Source of the DNA: Theodoxus fluviatilis
Lineage: Eukaryota > Mollusca > Gastropoda > Cycloneritida > Neritidae
DNA length: 25,000 nt
NCBI GenBank assembly: GCA_034096865.1
Contig: JAWQFJ010028290.1
Coordinates: 1 to 25,000, forward strand
Reading direction: 5' to 3'
Part shown: piece after piece, positions 1 through 10,900 of the stretch
Numbering within the stretch: position 1 is the first letter of the stretch
Layout of the letters: every line of letters starts with the position of its first letter
Translations under genes and position numbers: made by a program
The notes under the pieces: generated by a model
What the model was told of the DNA's origin: nothing
Seen by the model: only the letters and a program-made list of their open reading frames with translations
Databases searched by the model: none

Positions 1-410
1 GAATCCTCGCTTCGGAGTCTCTGATTAGTGAAACAATGTAATTGCCCTCATTTCTATAGAAGTCTCAATGCGCTTTGCTATTGAGTTTCCAACAAAGAAG
101 CCGCTTGTTAACTCGTGTGTTTGAAATCATCAACACAAATAGACCACTTAGTTTTGGTGAGACTTTAAGTTCCCTTGCTGTGCTGCGATCGAAAAGAGAG
201 CTTATATTGTATTTTTTTCCAACGTGTTCACCTGGCGTGAAACTCTTTGTAGAATAGCTCGAAAGTTTATTTTTTTTTTTTTTTTTTTTTTTTTCAAAAA
301 GTCATAAAATACGATGTATTCAATTACGGTTTTTTTAACGTTTTTTTTTTTTTTTTCACGAGATAAAGTATGTTTTTTAAAAAGCATTTTATTCAACTAA
401 TTTTCGAAAT
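1..410. other. AT-rich sequence with two poly-T tracts, no gene recognised
   Basis: Two T-runs occur near 268-294 and 339-356. Short open frames here match nothing I recognise. The T-runs could be poly(A) tails of minus-strand retro-insertions, but no element body is recognised next to them. Confidence 0.5.
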
Positions 411-474
411 GATTGTACAGGTCGAAAAAAACAACGGGTGGGGGCTGGCGCATTTGCGAGTGTTTGAAACTACG

Positions 475-808
475 TCAAAACTGTGTTAGCTCATCAAAAA
501 GACTAGTCAGCTCCTCTTTACTTCCTGCTAATCCATCAATGTCATCAGCAAAACGTAAGTTGGTGATCTTTCTGCCACAGATGCTGATTGATCCTTCGTG
601 GTCTGCTAGGGCATCAGTCATTATCCTTTCGAGGAAGAGGTTGAAGAGTGTGGGGGAGAGTAGACAGCCCTGTCTGACTCCGACCGTTGTCCTGAACCAT
701 TCGCCTGTGGTACCATTGAATAGGACTGCGCTGGTCGCTCTGTCATAGAGATGTTCGACGACTTTCATGATCTTGGAGCTGATGTTGTAGCTTCTCATTG
801 TGGTCTAC
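475..808 (-). pseudogene. RTE-like non-LTR reverse transcriptase fragment
   Basis: Minus-strand frame of 107 residues with reverse transcriptase core motifs: GEWFRTTVGVRQGCLLSPTL (residues ~32-51), then LRFADDIDGLAG (residues ~81-92) with the FADD active-site motif. These are typical of RTE-type endonuclease/reverse-transcriptase proteins of invertebrate non-LTR retrotransposons. Only the middle palm region remains: the upstream side runs into a stop and the 26-bp array, and the reading frame ends soon after ELTQF. The element is a dead, truncated copy. Confidence 0.85.
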
Positions 809-811
809 AGC

Positions 812-1987
812 ACAGCACTGCACACATACAACTACAGGTACAGGACTGCATACACAACTACAGGTACAGGACTGCACACACAACTACAGGAACAGGACTG
901 CACACACAACTACAGGTACACGACTGCACACAAAACTACAGATACAGGACTGCACACACAACTACAGGTACACGACTGCACACACACACACAACTACAGG
1001 TACACGACTGCACACACACACAACAACAGGTACAGGACTGCACACACAACTACAGGTACAGGACTGCACACACACAACTACAGGTACACGACTGCACACA
1101 CACAACTACAGGTACAGGACTGCACACACACACAACTACAGGTACACGACTGCACACACACAACTACAGGTACACGACTGCACACACACAACTACAGGTA
1201 CACGACTGCACACACACACAACTACAGGTACACGACTGCACACACACACAACTACAGGTACAGGACTGCACACACACAACTACAGGTACACGACTGCACA
1301 CACACACAACTACAGGTACAGAACTGCACACACACACAACTACAGGTACAGAACTGCACACACACACAACTACAGATACAGAACTGCACACACACACAAC
1401 TACAGATACAGAACTGCACACACACACAACTACAGATACAGAACTGCACACACACACACAACTACAGGTACATGACTGCACACACAACTACAGGTACACG
1501 ACTGCACACACACACACAACTACAGGTACATGACTGCACACACACAACTACAGGTACACGACTGCACACACAACTACAGGTACATGACTGCACACACACA
1601 CAACTACAGGTACACGACTGCACACACAACTACAGGTACAGGACTGCACACACACACAACTACAGGTACAGGACTGCACACACAACTACAGGTACACGAC
1701 TGCACACACACACAACTACAGGTACAGGACTGCACACACACACAACTACAGGTACAGGACTGCACACACACACAACTACAGGTACAGGACTGCACACACA
1801 CACAACTACAGGTACACGACTGCACACACAACTACAGGTACATGACTGCACACACACAACTACAGGTACACGACTGCACACACACAACTACAGGTACACG
1901 ACTGCACACACAACTACAGGTACACGACTGCACACACACACAACTACAGGTACACGACTGCACACACAACTAACTACAGGTACATGA
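812..1987. repeat. 26-bp-class minisatellite with internal (CA)n length variation
   Basis: Roughly 40 tandem units built on aactacaggtacaSgactg followed by a short CA run. Unit length varies (about 24-32 bp) almost wholly through the number of CA steps; point variants are mostly at ggac/cgac/tgac/gaac. A subgroup at ~1318-1450 (agatacagaactg) forms a local homogenised cluster. Long open frames are artefacts: the unit lacks stops. Confidence 0.95.
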
Positions 1988-1999
1988 TTGCAACACAGA

Positions 2000-3500
2000 A
2001 AAAAGCAACAAGAGGCACTCTTTGATATCTCTTTATTTAAAATACAGACAGGATGTAACGAAAGGGCAGTCTTCTTCTTCTTGTCGATCACTAGATGATT
2101 GCGCCAGTCACCCGCACGAATGCAGCTGTTCTCCGCAGCTCCTCCAGGTTGCCATAGAGTTTGCTCCTCACTGGTGTTGGGTCTGGCCACGTGGCTCTTC
2201 TGAGGGCATCATGGTGAGGGCAGTCTTGGAGAAGGCGTTCACCGTCATCGAGGCAGTGTCGCAAGAACATCCGTCTATCTGACCGACTTTGAACTTGTGG
2301 AACATATGTGCCAGCAATTTGTTGTGTCCTGTTCGGAGTCTGAACAGAATGACTTGGTCAGCTCTGTTCAGAAAATGGTAGCTGTCATTTTGGTTGTAGT
2401 TCGGATGTTGCTGGCGCCACTTTTTCTCAGACAGAGCCTAAGATGGTCTTCTCTTCTGCATAAGAGTCCTGTCTGTCTTCCTGGTCCAGCTGACCACCTT
2501 CCCTGGCCAGTCTGTCAGCCGTCTCATTTCCATGCACTCCACAGTGTGCAGGAATCCATTGGAGTGTCAGTGTCACCTGTGCGGCCAGCTCAGACAGAGT
2601 GCTGCAAGTTCATTCAGTTCCTTCTTGTGAGGGTCCTGGAGTGCGCTCAGCACAGACAAAGCATCAGTGAAGATGACCACGTGCTGGTGTGTTGCATCTC
2701 GGTGATCCAGTAAGTGGGCTGCTGCCGTTCACAGGGCCTCTGCCTCTGCTCTGATGTTGGTGGAGTATCTGACCGTTGCTATGGGGATGTGGGTCTCATA
2801 GCCGGTGTACCTGATATACACGCCTCCTCCTCCATCCCTCGTTGCTTCTGCTGCAGACCCATCTGTATAGGCTTGTGTCCACTGTTCTTCAGGGTAGGGA
2901 GATTGGATGAGCTCTAAGGTCAATGACTTCCTCTCGTGGTCCGACTGTGTGCCTTTCTTCCCAATGCCTGGAATGTCATCTCTGATGGTTGGGAATTTCA
3001 GTCTTTCCCATGAGGGGACATGTGGTCCAACAGCTTTGGGTCTTTCCTCTCAAGTATTCTGCTCTGGTTGATAAAGCTGGACCTTTTGAGCCTCCCTTTT
3101 GTTGGCATGCTCATTCTTTCATGCATGGGATGATTTTGGAGGTGTTTGAACTTTGCTGCGTGTGTCAGCACCTTAAGTTCTTTCTGTCATCAAGGGGTTA
3201 CAGACCTGTGGCAGTCTCTAGAGCAGTAATGGGGGTACTGCGCATGGCTCCTGTCATCATTCTCATGGCCTGATTCTGCAGTCTGGCCAGCCTGTCGCTG
3301 TTTGACTTAGCAGCAGCTGCTGTAGCTGCCATACCGTACTCCAGAACGGGACGGACCCTGCCCCCATACAGCTTCTTCAGAACGGTCTGGTCTGCACCCC
3401 AGTCCATGCCTGACAGTTTCTTCATTAGGGCCATCCTGATTTTCCCTCTGACCTCATTCCTGGCAGTCATGTGCACTGCAAGACATCCCAAGTAATTCAC
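2000..3500 (-). mobile_element. Decayed 3' half of an RNase-H-bearing non-LTR retrotransposon
   Basis: Minus strand. 3500-3198 encodes the region after the RT catalytic core (YLGCLAVHMTARNEVRGKIR, later LYGGRVRPVLEYGMA, then LARLQNQAMRM). After a stop and frameshifts, 2923-2729 carries RNase H start motifs (AYTDGSAAEA, then NIRAEAEAL). Further on, in other frames, come FTDALSVLSAL and WIPAHCGVHGNETADRLARE, the RNase H end with the His and final Asp. A tail near 2330-2180 (FRLRTGHNKLLAHMF, DCPHHDALRRATW) resembles the C-terminus of I/jockey-related ORF2 proteins. The 5' half (endonuclease, RT catalytic palm) is missing. Family assignment beyond RNase-H-type non-LTR element is uncertain. Confidence 0.85.
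2031..2036 (-). terminator. AATAAA near the 3' end of the retrotransposon
   Basis: The minus strand reads ttttaaataaagagatatc just after the last protein-like sequence. The element appears to end within ~35 nt, where the 26-bp array begins. No long poly(A) tail is present. Confidence 0.5.
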
Positions 3501-3797
3501 GTCTCTGTATACTGGATATTTTAATCTCTAAAAATAATAATTACATTTTCAAACTCCAATTTGCCTTTTCTACAGAGAGCCTAGAAACAGGGCTGTCATC
3601 AACCTTTCTGCCTTCCATAGTACCTATAAGCTGTTGCATTCAGTAAGCAGATTTTCCTCAAAAGCACACTTTCATTCCTGTGCCAAGTACACGACTTACA
3701 CTCCTTCAGTTGACCCCTGCTTTTTGCATGAATTATGCAAGCAGCCTTAACCTTTCTCAGACCCTCCTCCCTCACTGTCAGTGTCACACTGGTCTTC
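3501..3797. other. Unassigned unique sequence
   Basis: This lies between the retrotransposon remnant and the 34-bp array. A 62-codon minus-strand frame (3787-3599) shows no motif I recognise. Nothing else is seen. Confidence 0.5.
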
Positions 3798-4412
3798 CCA
3801 TCACTTCACCTGATGCAGCTCTCTGTAACTCCCATTACCTCACCTGATGCAGCTCTCTGTAACTTTCATTACCTCACCTGATGCAGCTCTCTGTAACTCC
3901 CATTACCTCACCTGATGCAGCTCTCTGTAACTCCCATTACCTCACCTGATGCATCTCTCTGTAACTCCCATTACCTCACCTGATGCAGCTCTCTGTAACT
4001 CCCATTACCTCACCTGATGCAGCTCTCTGTAACTCCCATTACCTCACCTGATGCATCTCTCTGTAACTCCCATTACCTCACCTGATGCAGCTCTCTGTAA
4101 CTCCCATTACCTCACCTGATGCAGCTCTCTGTAACTCCCATTACCTCACCTGATGCATCTCTCTGTAACTCCCATTACCTCACCTGATGCATCTCTCTGT
4201 AACTCCAATTACCTCACCTGATGCATCTCTCTGTAACTCCCATTACCTCACCTGATGCATCTCTCTGTAACTCCCATTACCTCACCTGATGCAGCTCTCT
4301 AACTCCCATTACCTCACCTGATGCATCTCTCTGTAACTCCCATTACCTCACCTGATGCAGCTCTCTGTAACTCCCATTACCTCACCTGATGCAGCTCTCT
4401 GTAACTCCCATC
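3798..4412. repeat. 34-bp minisatellite, about 18 copies
   Basis: Each unit holds cccattacctcacctgatgc followed by agctctctgtaact or atctctctgtaact. The AG/AT alternation is the main variant and is irregularly interspersed. One unit has lost ctgt near 4297. On the minus strand each unit contains CATCAG followed by gtgaggtaat, which looks like a 5' splice site. Confidence 0.95.
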
Positions 4413-4670
4413 TTGCAGCCTGGATTACCTGCCATTCTCCAGATCCTGCTGCCAAGTTGCCAGTTTATGACTGATACAGTGACACTTTCCCTCACAAGCA
4501 ATGCCAGACTTGGCTTTGACTGCAGACTGGAGGCGCAGTCCAGTGGAAAGCAAAATCCCCCTCATACAGACAGCTGGGCAGCGATTCCCTCCGTCCCCCT
4601 CATACAGACAGCTGGGCAGCGATTCCCTCCGACTGCCACCTTCAAGGTGCTGCTCACGCAGCAAGCAGAG
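4413..4670. other. Unique spacer with a two-copy ~37-bp direct duplication
   Basis: Non-repetitive apart from two adjacent copies of a segment containing catacagacagctgggcag at about 4556-4630. No gene recognised. Confidence 0.6.
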
Positions 4671-6003
4671 CAGTCTCCACCACTCCTTGCTGTACTGCCG
4701 TGCATTGTGTCTCCACCACTCCTTGCTGTACTGCCGTGCGTTGTGTCTCCACCACTCCTTGCTGTACTGCCGTGCGTTGTGTCTCCACCACTCCTTGCTG
4801 TACTGCCGTGCATTGTGTCTCCACCACTCCTTGCTGTACTGCCCTGCGTTGTGTCTCCACCACTCCTTGCTGTACTGCCGTGCGTTGTGTCTCCACCACT
4901 CCTTGCTGTACTGCCGTGCATTGTGTCTCCACCACTCCTTGCTGTACTGCCGTGCATTGTGTCTCCACCACTCCTTGCTGTACTGCTGTGCATTGTGTCT
5001 CCACCACTCCTTGCTGTACTGCCGTGCATTGTGTCTCCACCACTCCTTGCTGTACTGCTGTGCATTGCGTCTCCACCACTCCTTGCTGTACTGCCCTGCG
5101 TTGTGTCTCCACCACTCCTTGCTGTACTGCCGTGCGTTGTGTCTCCACCACTCCTTGCTGTACTGCCGTGCATTGTATCTCCACCACTCCTTGCTGTACT
5201 GCCGTGCATTGTGTCTCCACCACTCCTTGCTGTACTGCTGTGCATTGTGTCTCCACCACTCCTTGCTGTACTGCCGTGCGTTGTGTCTCCACCACTCCTT
5301 GCTGTACTGCCCTGCGTTGTGTCTCCACCACTCCTTGCTGTACTGCCCTGCGTTGTGTCTCCACCACTCCTTGCTGTACTGCCGTGCGTTGTGTCTCCAC
5401 CACTCCTTGCTGTACTGCTGTGCGTTGTGTCTCCACCACTCCTTGCTGTACTGCTGTGCATTGTGTCTCCACCACTCCTTGCTGTACTGCCGTGCGTTGT
5501 GTCTCCACCACTCCTTGCTGTACTGCCGTGCATTGTGTCTCCACCACTCCTTGCTGTACTGCCGTGCGTTGTGTCTCCACCACTCCTTGCTGTACTGCCG
5601 TGCGTTGTGTCTCCACCACTCCTTGCTGTACTGCCGTGCATTGTGTCTCCACCACTCCTTGCTGTACTGCCGTGCATTGTGTCTCCACCACTCCTTGCTG
5701 TACTGCCGTGCGTTGTGTCTCCCCCACTCCTTGCTGTACTGCCGTGCATTGTGTCTCCACCACTCCTTGCTGTACTGCCCTGCGTTGTGTCTCCCCCACT
5801 CCTTGCTGTACTGCCGTGCATTGTGTCTCCACCACTCCTTGCTGTACTGCCGTGCGTTGTGTCTCCACCACTCCTTGCTGTACTGCCGTGCGTTGTGTCT
5901 CCACCACTCCTTGCTGTACTGCCGTGCGTTGTGTCTCCACCACTCCTTGCTGTACTGCCATGCGTTGTGTCTCCACCACTCCTTGCTGTAACTGCCGTGC
6001 ATT
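4670..6003. repeat. 36-bp minisatellite, about 37 copies, open in all six frames
   Basis: Unit: ccaccactccttgctgtact, then gccgtgcgttgtgtct. Variants are confined to a few positions (gccgtg/gccctg/gctgtg, gcgtt/gcatt, ccacc/ccccc). Because 36 is a multiple of 3 and the unit lacks stops on both strands, all six frames stay open for about 1.3 kb and encode 12-residue repeats, for example LLAVLPCVVSPP forward and YSKEWWRHNARQ reverse. I do not call a gene: there is no splice context, no recognised domain, and variants do not favour one frame. Confidence 0.95.
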
Positions 6004-6055
6004 GATCAATAGCAAGATTTGCATAGTAAAAAAATCTAAGCAAGACCCAATTTCC

Positions 6056-6545
6056 ATGACTCCTCAATGCAGACCCTCAATGCAGACCTTCCATGACTCC
6101 TCAATGCAGACCTTCCATGACTCCTCAATGCAGACCTTTCATGACTCCGCAATGCAGACCTTTCATGACTCCTCAATGCAGACCTTTCATGACTCCTCAA
6201 TGCAGACCCTCAATGCAGACCTTCCATGACTCCTCAATGCAGACCTTTCATGACTCCTCAATGCAGACCTTTCATGACTCCGCAATGCAGACCTTTCATG
6301 ACTCCTCAATGCAGACCTTTCATGACTCCTCAATGCAGACCTTTCATGACTCCGCAATGCAGACCTTTCACGACTCCTCAATGCAGACCTTTCATGACTC
6401 CGCAATGCAGACCTTCCATGACTCCGCAAAGCAGACCTTTCATGACTCCTCAATGCAGACCCTCAATGCAGACCTTTCATGACTCCGCAATGCAGACCTT
6501 TCATGACTCCTCAATGCAGACCTTTCATGACTCCGCAATGCAGCC
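6056..6545. repeat. 24-bp minisatellite, about 20 copies
   Basis: Units carry catgactcctcaatgcagac followed by cttt or cttc; the main variant is tcctc/tccgc. Several units contain a short internal duplication (accctcaatgcag). It lies just downstream of the PSMD4 poly(A) signal. Confidence 0.93.
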
Positions 6546-6614
6546 ACCATCTGGGCTTCTTCCCCGACTCCAAACAGAAAAGCAAAGCCAACAAACAATG
6601 TGCTTTGGGGAAGC

Positions 6615-6948
6615 AAAAGGAACCTCCCTATTTTATTTTACTGATTTCAAAACATTTTTTTTTTCAAAACACTCAGCAATTAGTTTATCCTTACTGCAAA
6701 TGAAAATGCATTCAAATGATTTAGCTTTAACAGCCATGCACATGTGCTCCTATGCTGAGACGCCATAGTTTCTAGGTGAACGATAAGTGGGTGTCGGTCT
6801 ATGCAAATGAACATCTTTCTCCTACACATTCCTGTCCCGGCTTCCACAGTCCAGATGATTCTCTCACACCAACAATGCGGCGGCAGTCAGCCCCGACTTG
6901 CAGGCGCTACTGGTGAGGGCAGGCATGGAGTGAGCCCTGGCAGTCTGC
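6615..6948 (-). other. PSMD4: Probable PSMD4 3' UTR
   Basis: This is non-repetitive sequence between the stop codon and the first good poly(A) signal on the minus strand. The cleavage point is inferred at roughly 15-25 nt past the AATAAA. No ORF or repeat is seen inside. Confidence 0.6.
6632..6637 (-). terminator. Candidate poly(A) signal AATAAA for PSMD4
   Basis: The minus strand reads taaaataaaatag here, about 310 nt after the stop. T- and GT-rich sequence (tgtttgttggctttgctttt) follows downstream at 6577-6600, as expected for a cleavage-stimulating element. The 24-bp array begins just beyond. Confidence 0.6.
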
Positions 6949-7116
6949 TCACTTCCCTTCCTTCTTGTCCTTGTCTTCCTTCTTGCCCGCATCCTTGGTC
7001 AGGGAGCTCATGGCGCGCTGGATGGGCTCGCTGTTGGGGTCCACGCCGGGGAGGTTCTCCAGCACGCTCTGCAGGAAGGCCGGGTCGTTCATCACCTCCG
7101 AGTAGTCCTCCTCCTC
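6949..7116 (-). CDS. PSMD4: PSMD4 terminal coding exon (C-terminal tail and stop)
   Basis: Minus strand, acceptor ccattgcag then GAGGAGGAGG, ending in TGA at 6951-6949. It encodes 55 residues: [20 protein letters not shown], then [19 protein letters not shown] and a Lys-rich end [26 protein letters not shown] is identical to the human protein from memory, making this the strongest single identifier in the window. Confidence 0.97.
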   Translation of the reverse strand, partial: EEEDYSEVMNDPAFLQSVLENLPGVDPNSEPIQRAMSSLTKDAGKKEDKDKKEGK

Positions 7117-7218
7117 CTGCAATGGCACAGCAAGCCACATGTACACACAGCCTGCCCACAGCACTGGGCGGGAGGGAGGGACAGAAAGACAGACAGACAG
7201 AGAGACAGACAGAAAGAA

Positions 7219-7291
<73 letters not shown>

Positions 7292-7859
7292 CACAGATAG
7301 ACAGACACACAGACAGACAGACAGGAAAGCAAGAGCCACTCACCTTCTTGGCATCCTTGGGCTTGTCCACGCTTGTGCCCTCATCGTCCACCTCCATGGG
7401 GGCAGGAGCATCTGTGAAAAGCAATTGTCCAGTGTGTGGTCAGTCTTCAGCTACTGCCCCTGCACGCCTCATGCCGGACAGCCACATTTGAAGTCAAAGC
7501 AACTCTCTGGACATCAGGACCATGTAGATGTGGAGTGCCACATTTGCCTCCATCCACCCAACACACTACAACTGATGCAGGGCTCAAGTCATCCCTCTGT
7601 ACAACCTAACTACAGTCAAACTGCAATCTTCATGACCGGCAAAGGCTGCTCAACACCATTTCCAGTGGTAAAGTGACCCATACATGTGCATACTGCTTCA
7701 GGCTTCATGAACACAAACTGCAAGAGAGTGTGCAAGCACATACACACACATACATATACACACACATACATATACACACACAAAAAACATACACACTCAT
7801 CCCACTCACTCTCACACACACACATGCACGCACGTGTGAGTGTGCACACACACACAAGG

Positions 7860-7904
<45 letters not shown>

Positions 7905-10900
7905 CACGCGTGCACAAGTGTGCACACACACAAGTATACACACACACACACACACACAAAGCCATACACAGAGAAAAATGCCCCACCAGAAGCCTCAGCG
8001 CCAACGGACTGGGAGAGGGAGAGGCGCAGGGCGTAGGCAATCTGTTCTTCCTCTGTCATGGCGTCCAGTGGCGTCTCTGCCGACGGGTGCTGGCTGTCCT
8101 CCTGACCCATGGACATGGTCAGTGCGCGCTGCAGTAGCACTTCCTCGGGGCTGGCTGTGCAAGGAAGGAAGGAACACGTCAAGCAGCAATGAAAATCAAT
8201 GACCTCTAAGTGTCACTGATGCCTGACCTTGCTGCACTGGGTGGCATCTTGCCTAGCACTTACGCACCACATGAGTGGTTTTCATTCCATACAGTCAAGG
8301 AGATCTCACTGTCAGCATAAGGAGATCTCACTGTCAGCATAAGGAGATCTCACTGTCAGCATAAGGAGATCTCACTGGCAGCATAAGGAGATCTCACTGT
8401 CAGCATAAGAATGAGATCTGTCTGTCAGCATAAGGAGATCTGTCTGTCAGCATGAGAAGGAGATCTGTCTGTCAGCATAGCGAGATCTGTCTGTCAGCAT
8501 AAGGAGATCTCACTGGCAGCATAAGGAGATCTCACTGTCAGCATAAGAATGAGATCTGTCTGTCACCATAAGGAGATCTGTCTGTCAGCATAAGAAGATC
8601 TGTCTGTCAGCATAAAGAGATCTGTCTGTCAGCATAAAGAGATCTGTCTGTCAGCATAAGGAGATCTGTCTGTCAGCATAAGGAGATCTGTCTGTCAGCA
8701 TAGCGAGATCTGTCTGTCAGCATAAGAAGATCTGTCTGTCAGCATAAAGAGATCTGTCTGTCAGCATAAAGAGATCTGTCTGTCAGCATAAGGAGATCTG
8801 TCTGTCAGCATAGCGAGATCTGTCTGTCAGCATAGCGAGATCTGTCTGTCAGCATAAGGAGATCTGTCTGTCAGCATAGCGAGATCTGTCTGTCAGCATA
8901 GCGAGATCTGTCTGTCAGCATAAGGAGATCAATCTGTCAGCAAGGTCAACTCCCAACTAGACCACGATACCACATGAGTGGTTTCCATTTCTTTCAGTCA
9001 AGGAGATCCTTCAGCAGGGACAACTTCTAAATAGACCAAGATTCTCATCACGCAAGATTCTCATCACGCAAGATTCTCATCACGCAAGATTCTCATCACG
9101 CAAGATTCTCATCACGCAAGATTCTCATCACGCAAGATTCTCATCACTCAAGATTCTCATCACGCAAGATTCTCATCACGCAAGATTCTCATCACGCAAG
9201 ATTCTCATCACGCAAGATTCTCATCACGCAAGATTCTCATCACGCAAGATTCTCATCACGCAAGATTCTCATCACGCAAGATTCTCATCACTCAAGATTC
9301 TCATCACGCAAGATTCTCATCACGCAAGATTCTCATCACGCAAGATTCTCATCACTCAAGATTCTCATCACGCAAGATTCTCATCACTCAAGATTCTCAT
9401 CACGCAAGATTCTCATCACTCAAGAATTTCATCACTCAATATTCTCATCACTCAAGAATTTCATCACTCAATATTCTCATCACTCAAGATTCTTATCTCC
9501 TGCAGTACACAGAGATCTGTCTAGAGAGGGGAGGACACAGGCGATGGCAGCGATGATGGAAATGATGAGGGGAAAAAGGAGACAGTCCCACCTTCCGAGA
9601 CAGTCTGGTCCTTGGCCTCCATGGCGCTGGCGCTGGCGTGCCGCGCCTCCTGCTCCTGGCGTGCACGCTGCTCCTCCATGGACACACGCAGCGCCTGCAA
9701 TGTGCAATGTGTGTACTGCAATCTGTCTACACACGAGTAGGCAGAGCCTACAAACACACACACACAAACACCAAACACACACACACACACACACACACCA
9801 AACACACACACACACCAAACACACACACACACCAAACACGCACATACACACACAAACACCAAACACAGACCTGCCTACCCCCCCTAAGGCCAATTCCGGA
9901 GATTCTGAAAAACAGGCCTGGGTCGGGGGGGGGGGGGGGGGGGGGGGGGGGCTCAAACGAAATGCTATAGCGGGGTGGGTGGGTGGGTGGAGATCGGGAG
10001 ATTGGCCCTGTAGGAGCGCTTCGAGCTCAACCAAAACGTGAGAGAGGGGAGGGGGGGGGGGGGGGGGGGGGGGGGGAGGGGGAAGAACGACCCTATGAGA
10101 CCGCTTAGAACTCAACCGAATCGTGAGAGCAGGGGGGGGGGGGAGGGGGAGAAAGGTGAATGATCCTATAGGAGCGCTTAGAGATCAGCCGAAACGGGAG
10201 GGAGGGGGGGGGGTTTCACTGCTATTGAAATCGGGAGAATTCAAAGCCTAATCGGGAGGTCGAGAGAGTAGGCAGGTCTGCAAACACACACATACACACA
10301 CACAAATACACACACAAACACCAAACACACACAAACACCAAACACACACAAACACACACATACACAAACACCAAACACACACACCAAACACGCACATCAA
10401 ACACACACATACACAAACACACACATACACACACAAACACCAAACACACACACCAAGCACATCCACCAAACACACATACACATACACACACTGCACTCCG
10501 CTGTATATTGCATGTAGTCTGCATACTGTACCATTAACATGTACCCCTGCGCTTCTTTAACACAAATACAAAGGCCAATCTGGCAAATTTCATTCAGTGT
10601 TTTCTTCCCATCTGCTGTATGGCCATGAGACCTACAAATCTGCTGTATGGCCATGAGGCCTACAAATCTGCTGTATGGCCATGAGACCTACAAATCTGCT
10701 GTATGGCCATGAGACCTACAAATCTGCTGTATGGCCATGAGACCTACAAATCTGCTGTATGGCCATGAGACCTACAAATCTGCTGTATGGCCATGAGACC
10801 TACAAATCTGCTGTATGGCCATGAGACCTACAAATCTGCTGTATGGCCATGAGGCCTACAAATCTGCTGTATGGCCATGAGACCTACAAATCTGCTGTAT

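Noticed and set aside
202..396. Lys-rich minus-strand ORF
   Set aside because: Produced by reading the poly-T tracts.
751..1987. Plus-strand Thr/His/Tyr-rich frames
   Set aside because: Translation of the 26-bp array in three frames; no start context or domain.
3599..3787. 62-codon minus-strand ORF
   Set aside because: No recognisable motif, no splice or promoter context; chance length.
7616..8182. 188-codon minus-strand frame as a single gene
   Set aside because: Only 7987-8154 is coding (UIM2 exon); the rest is intron, with the CA repeat read as Cys/Val.
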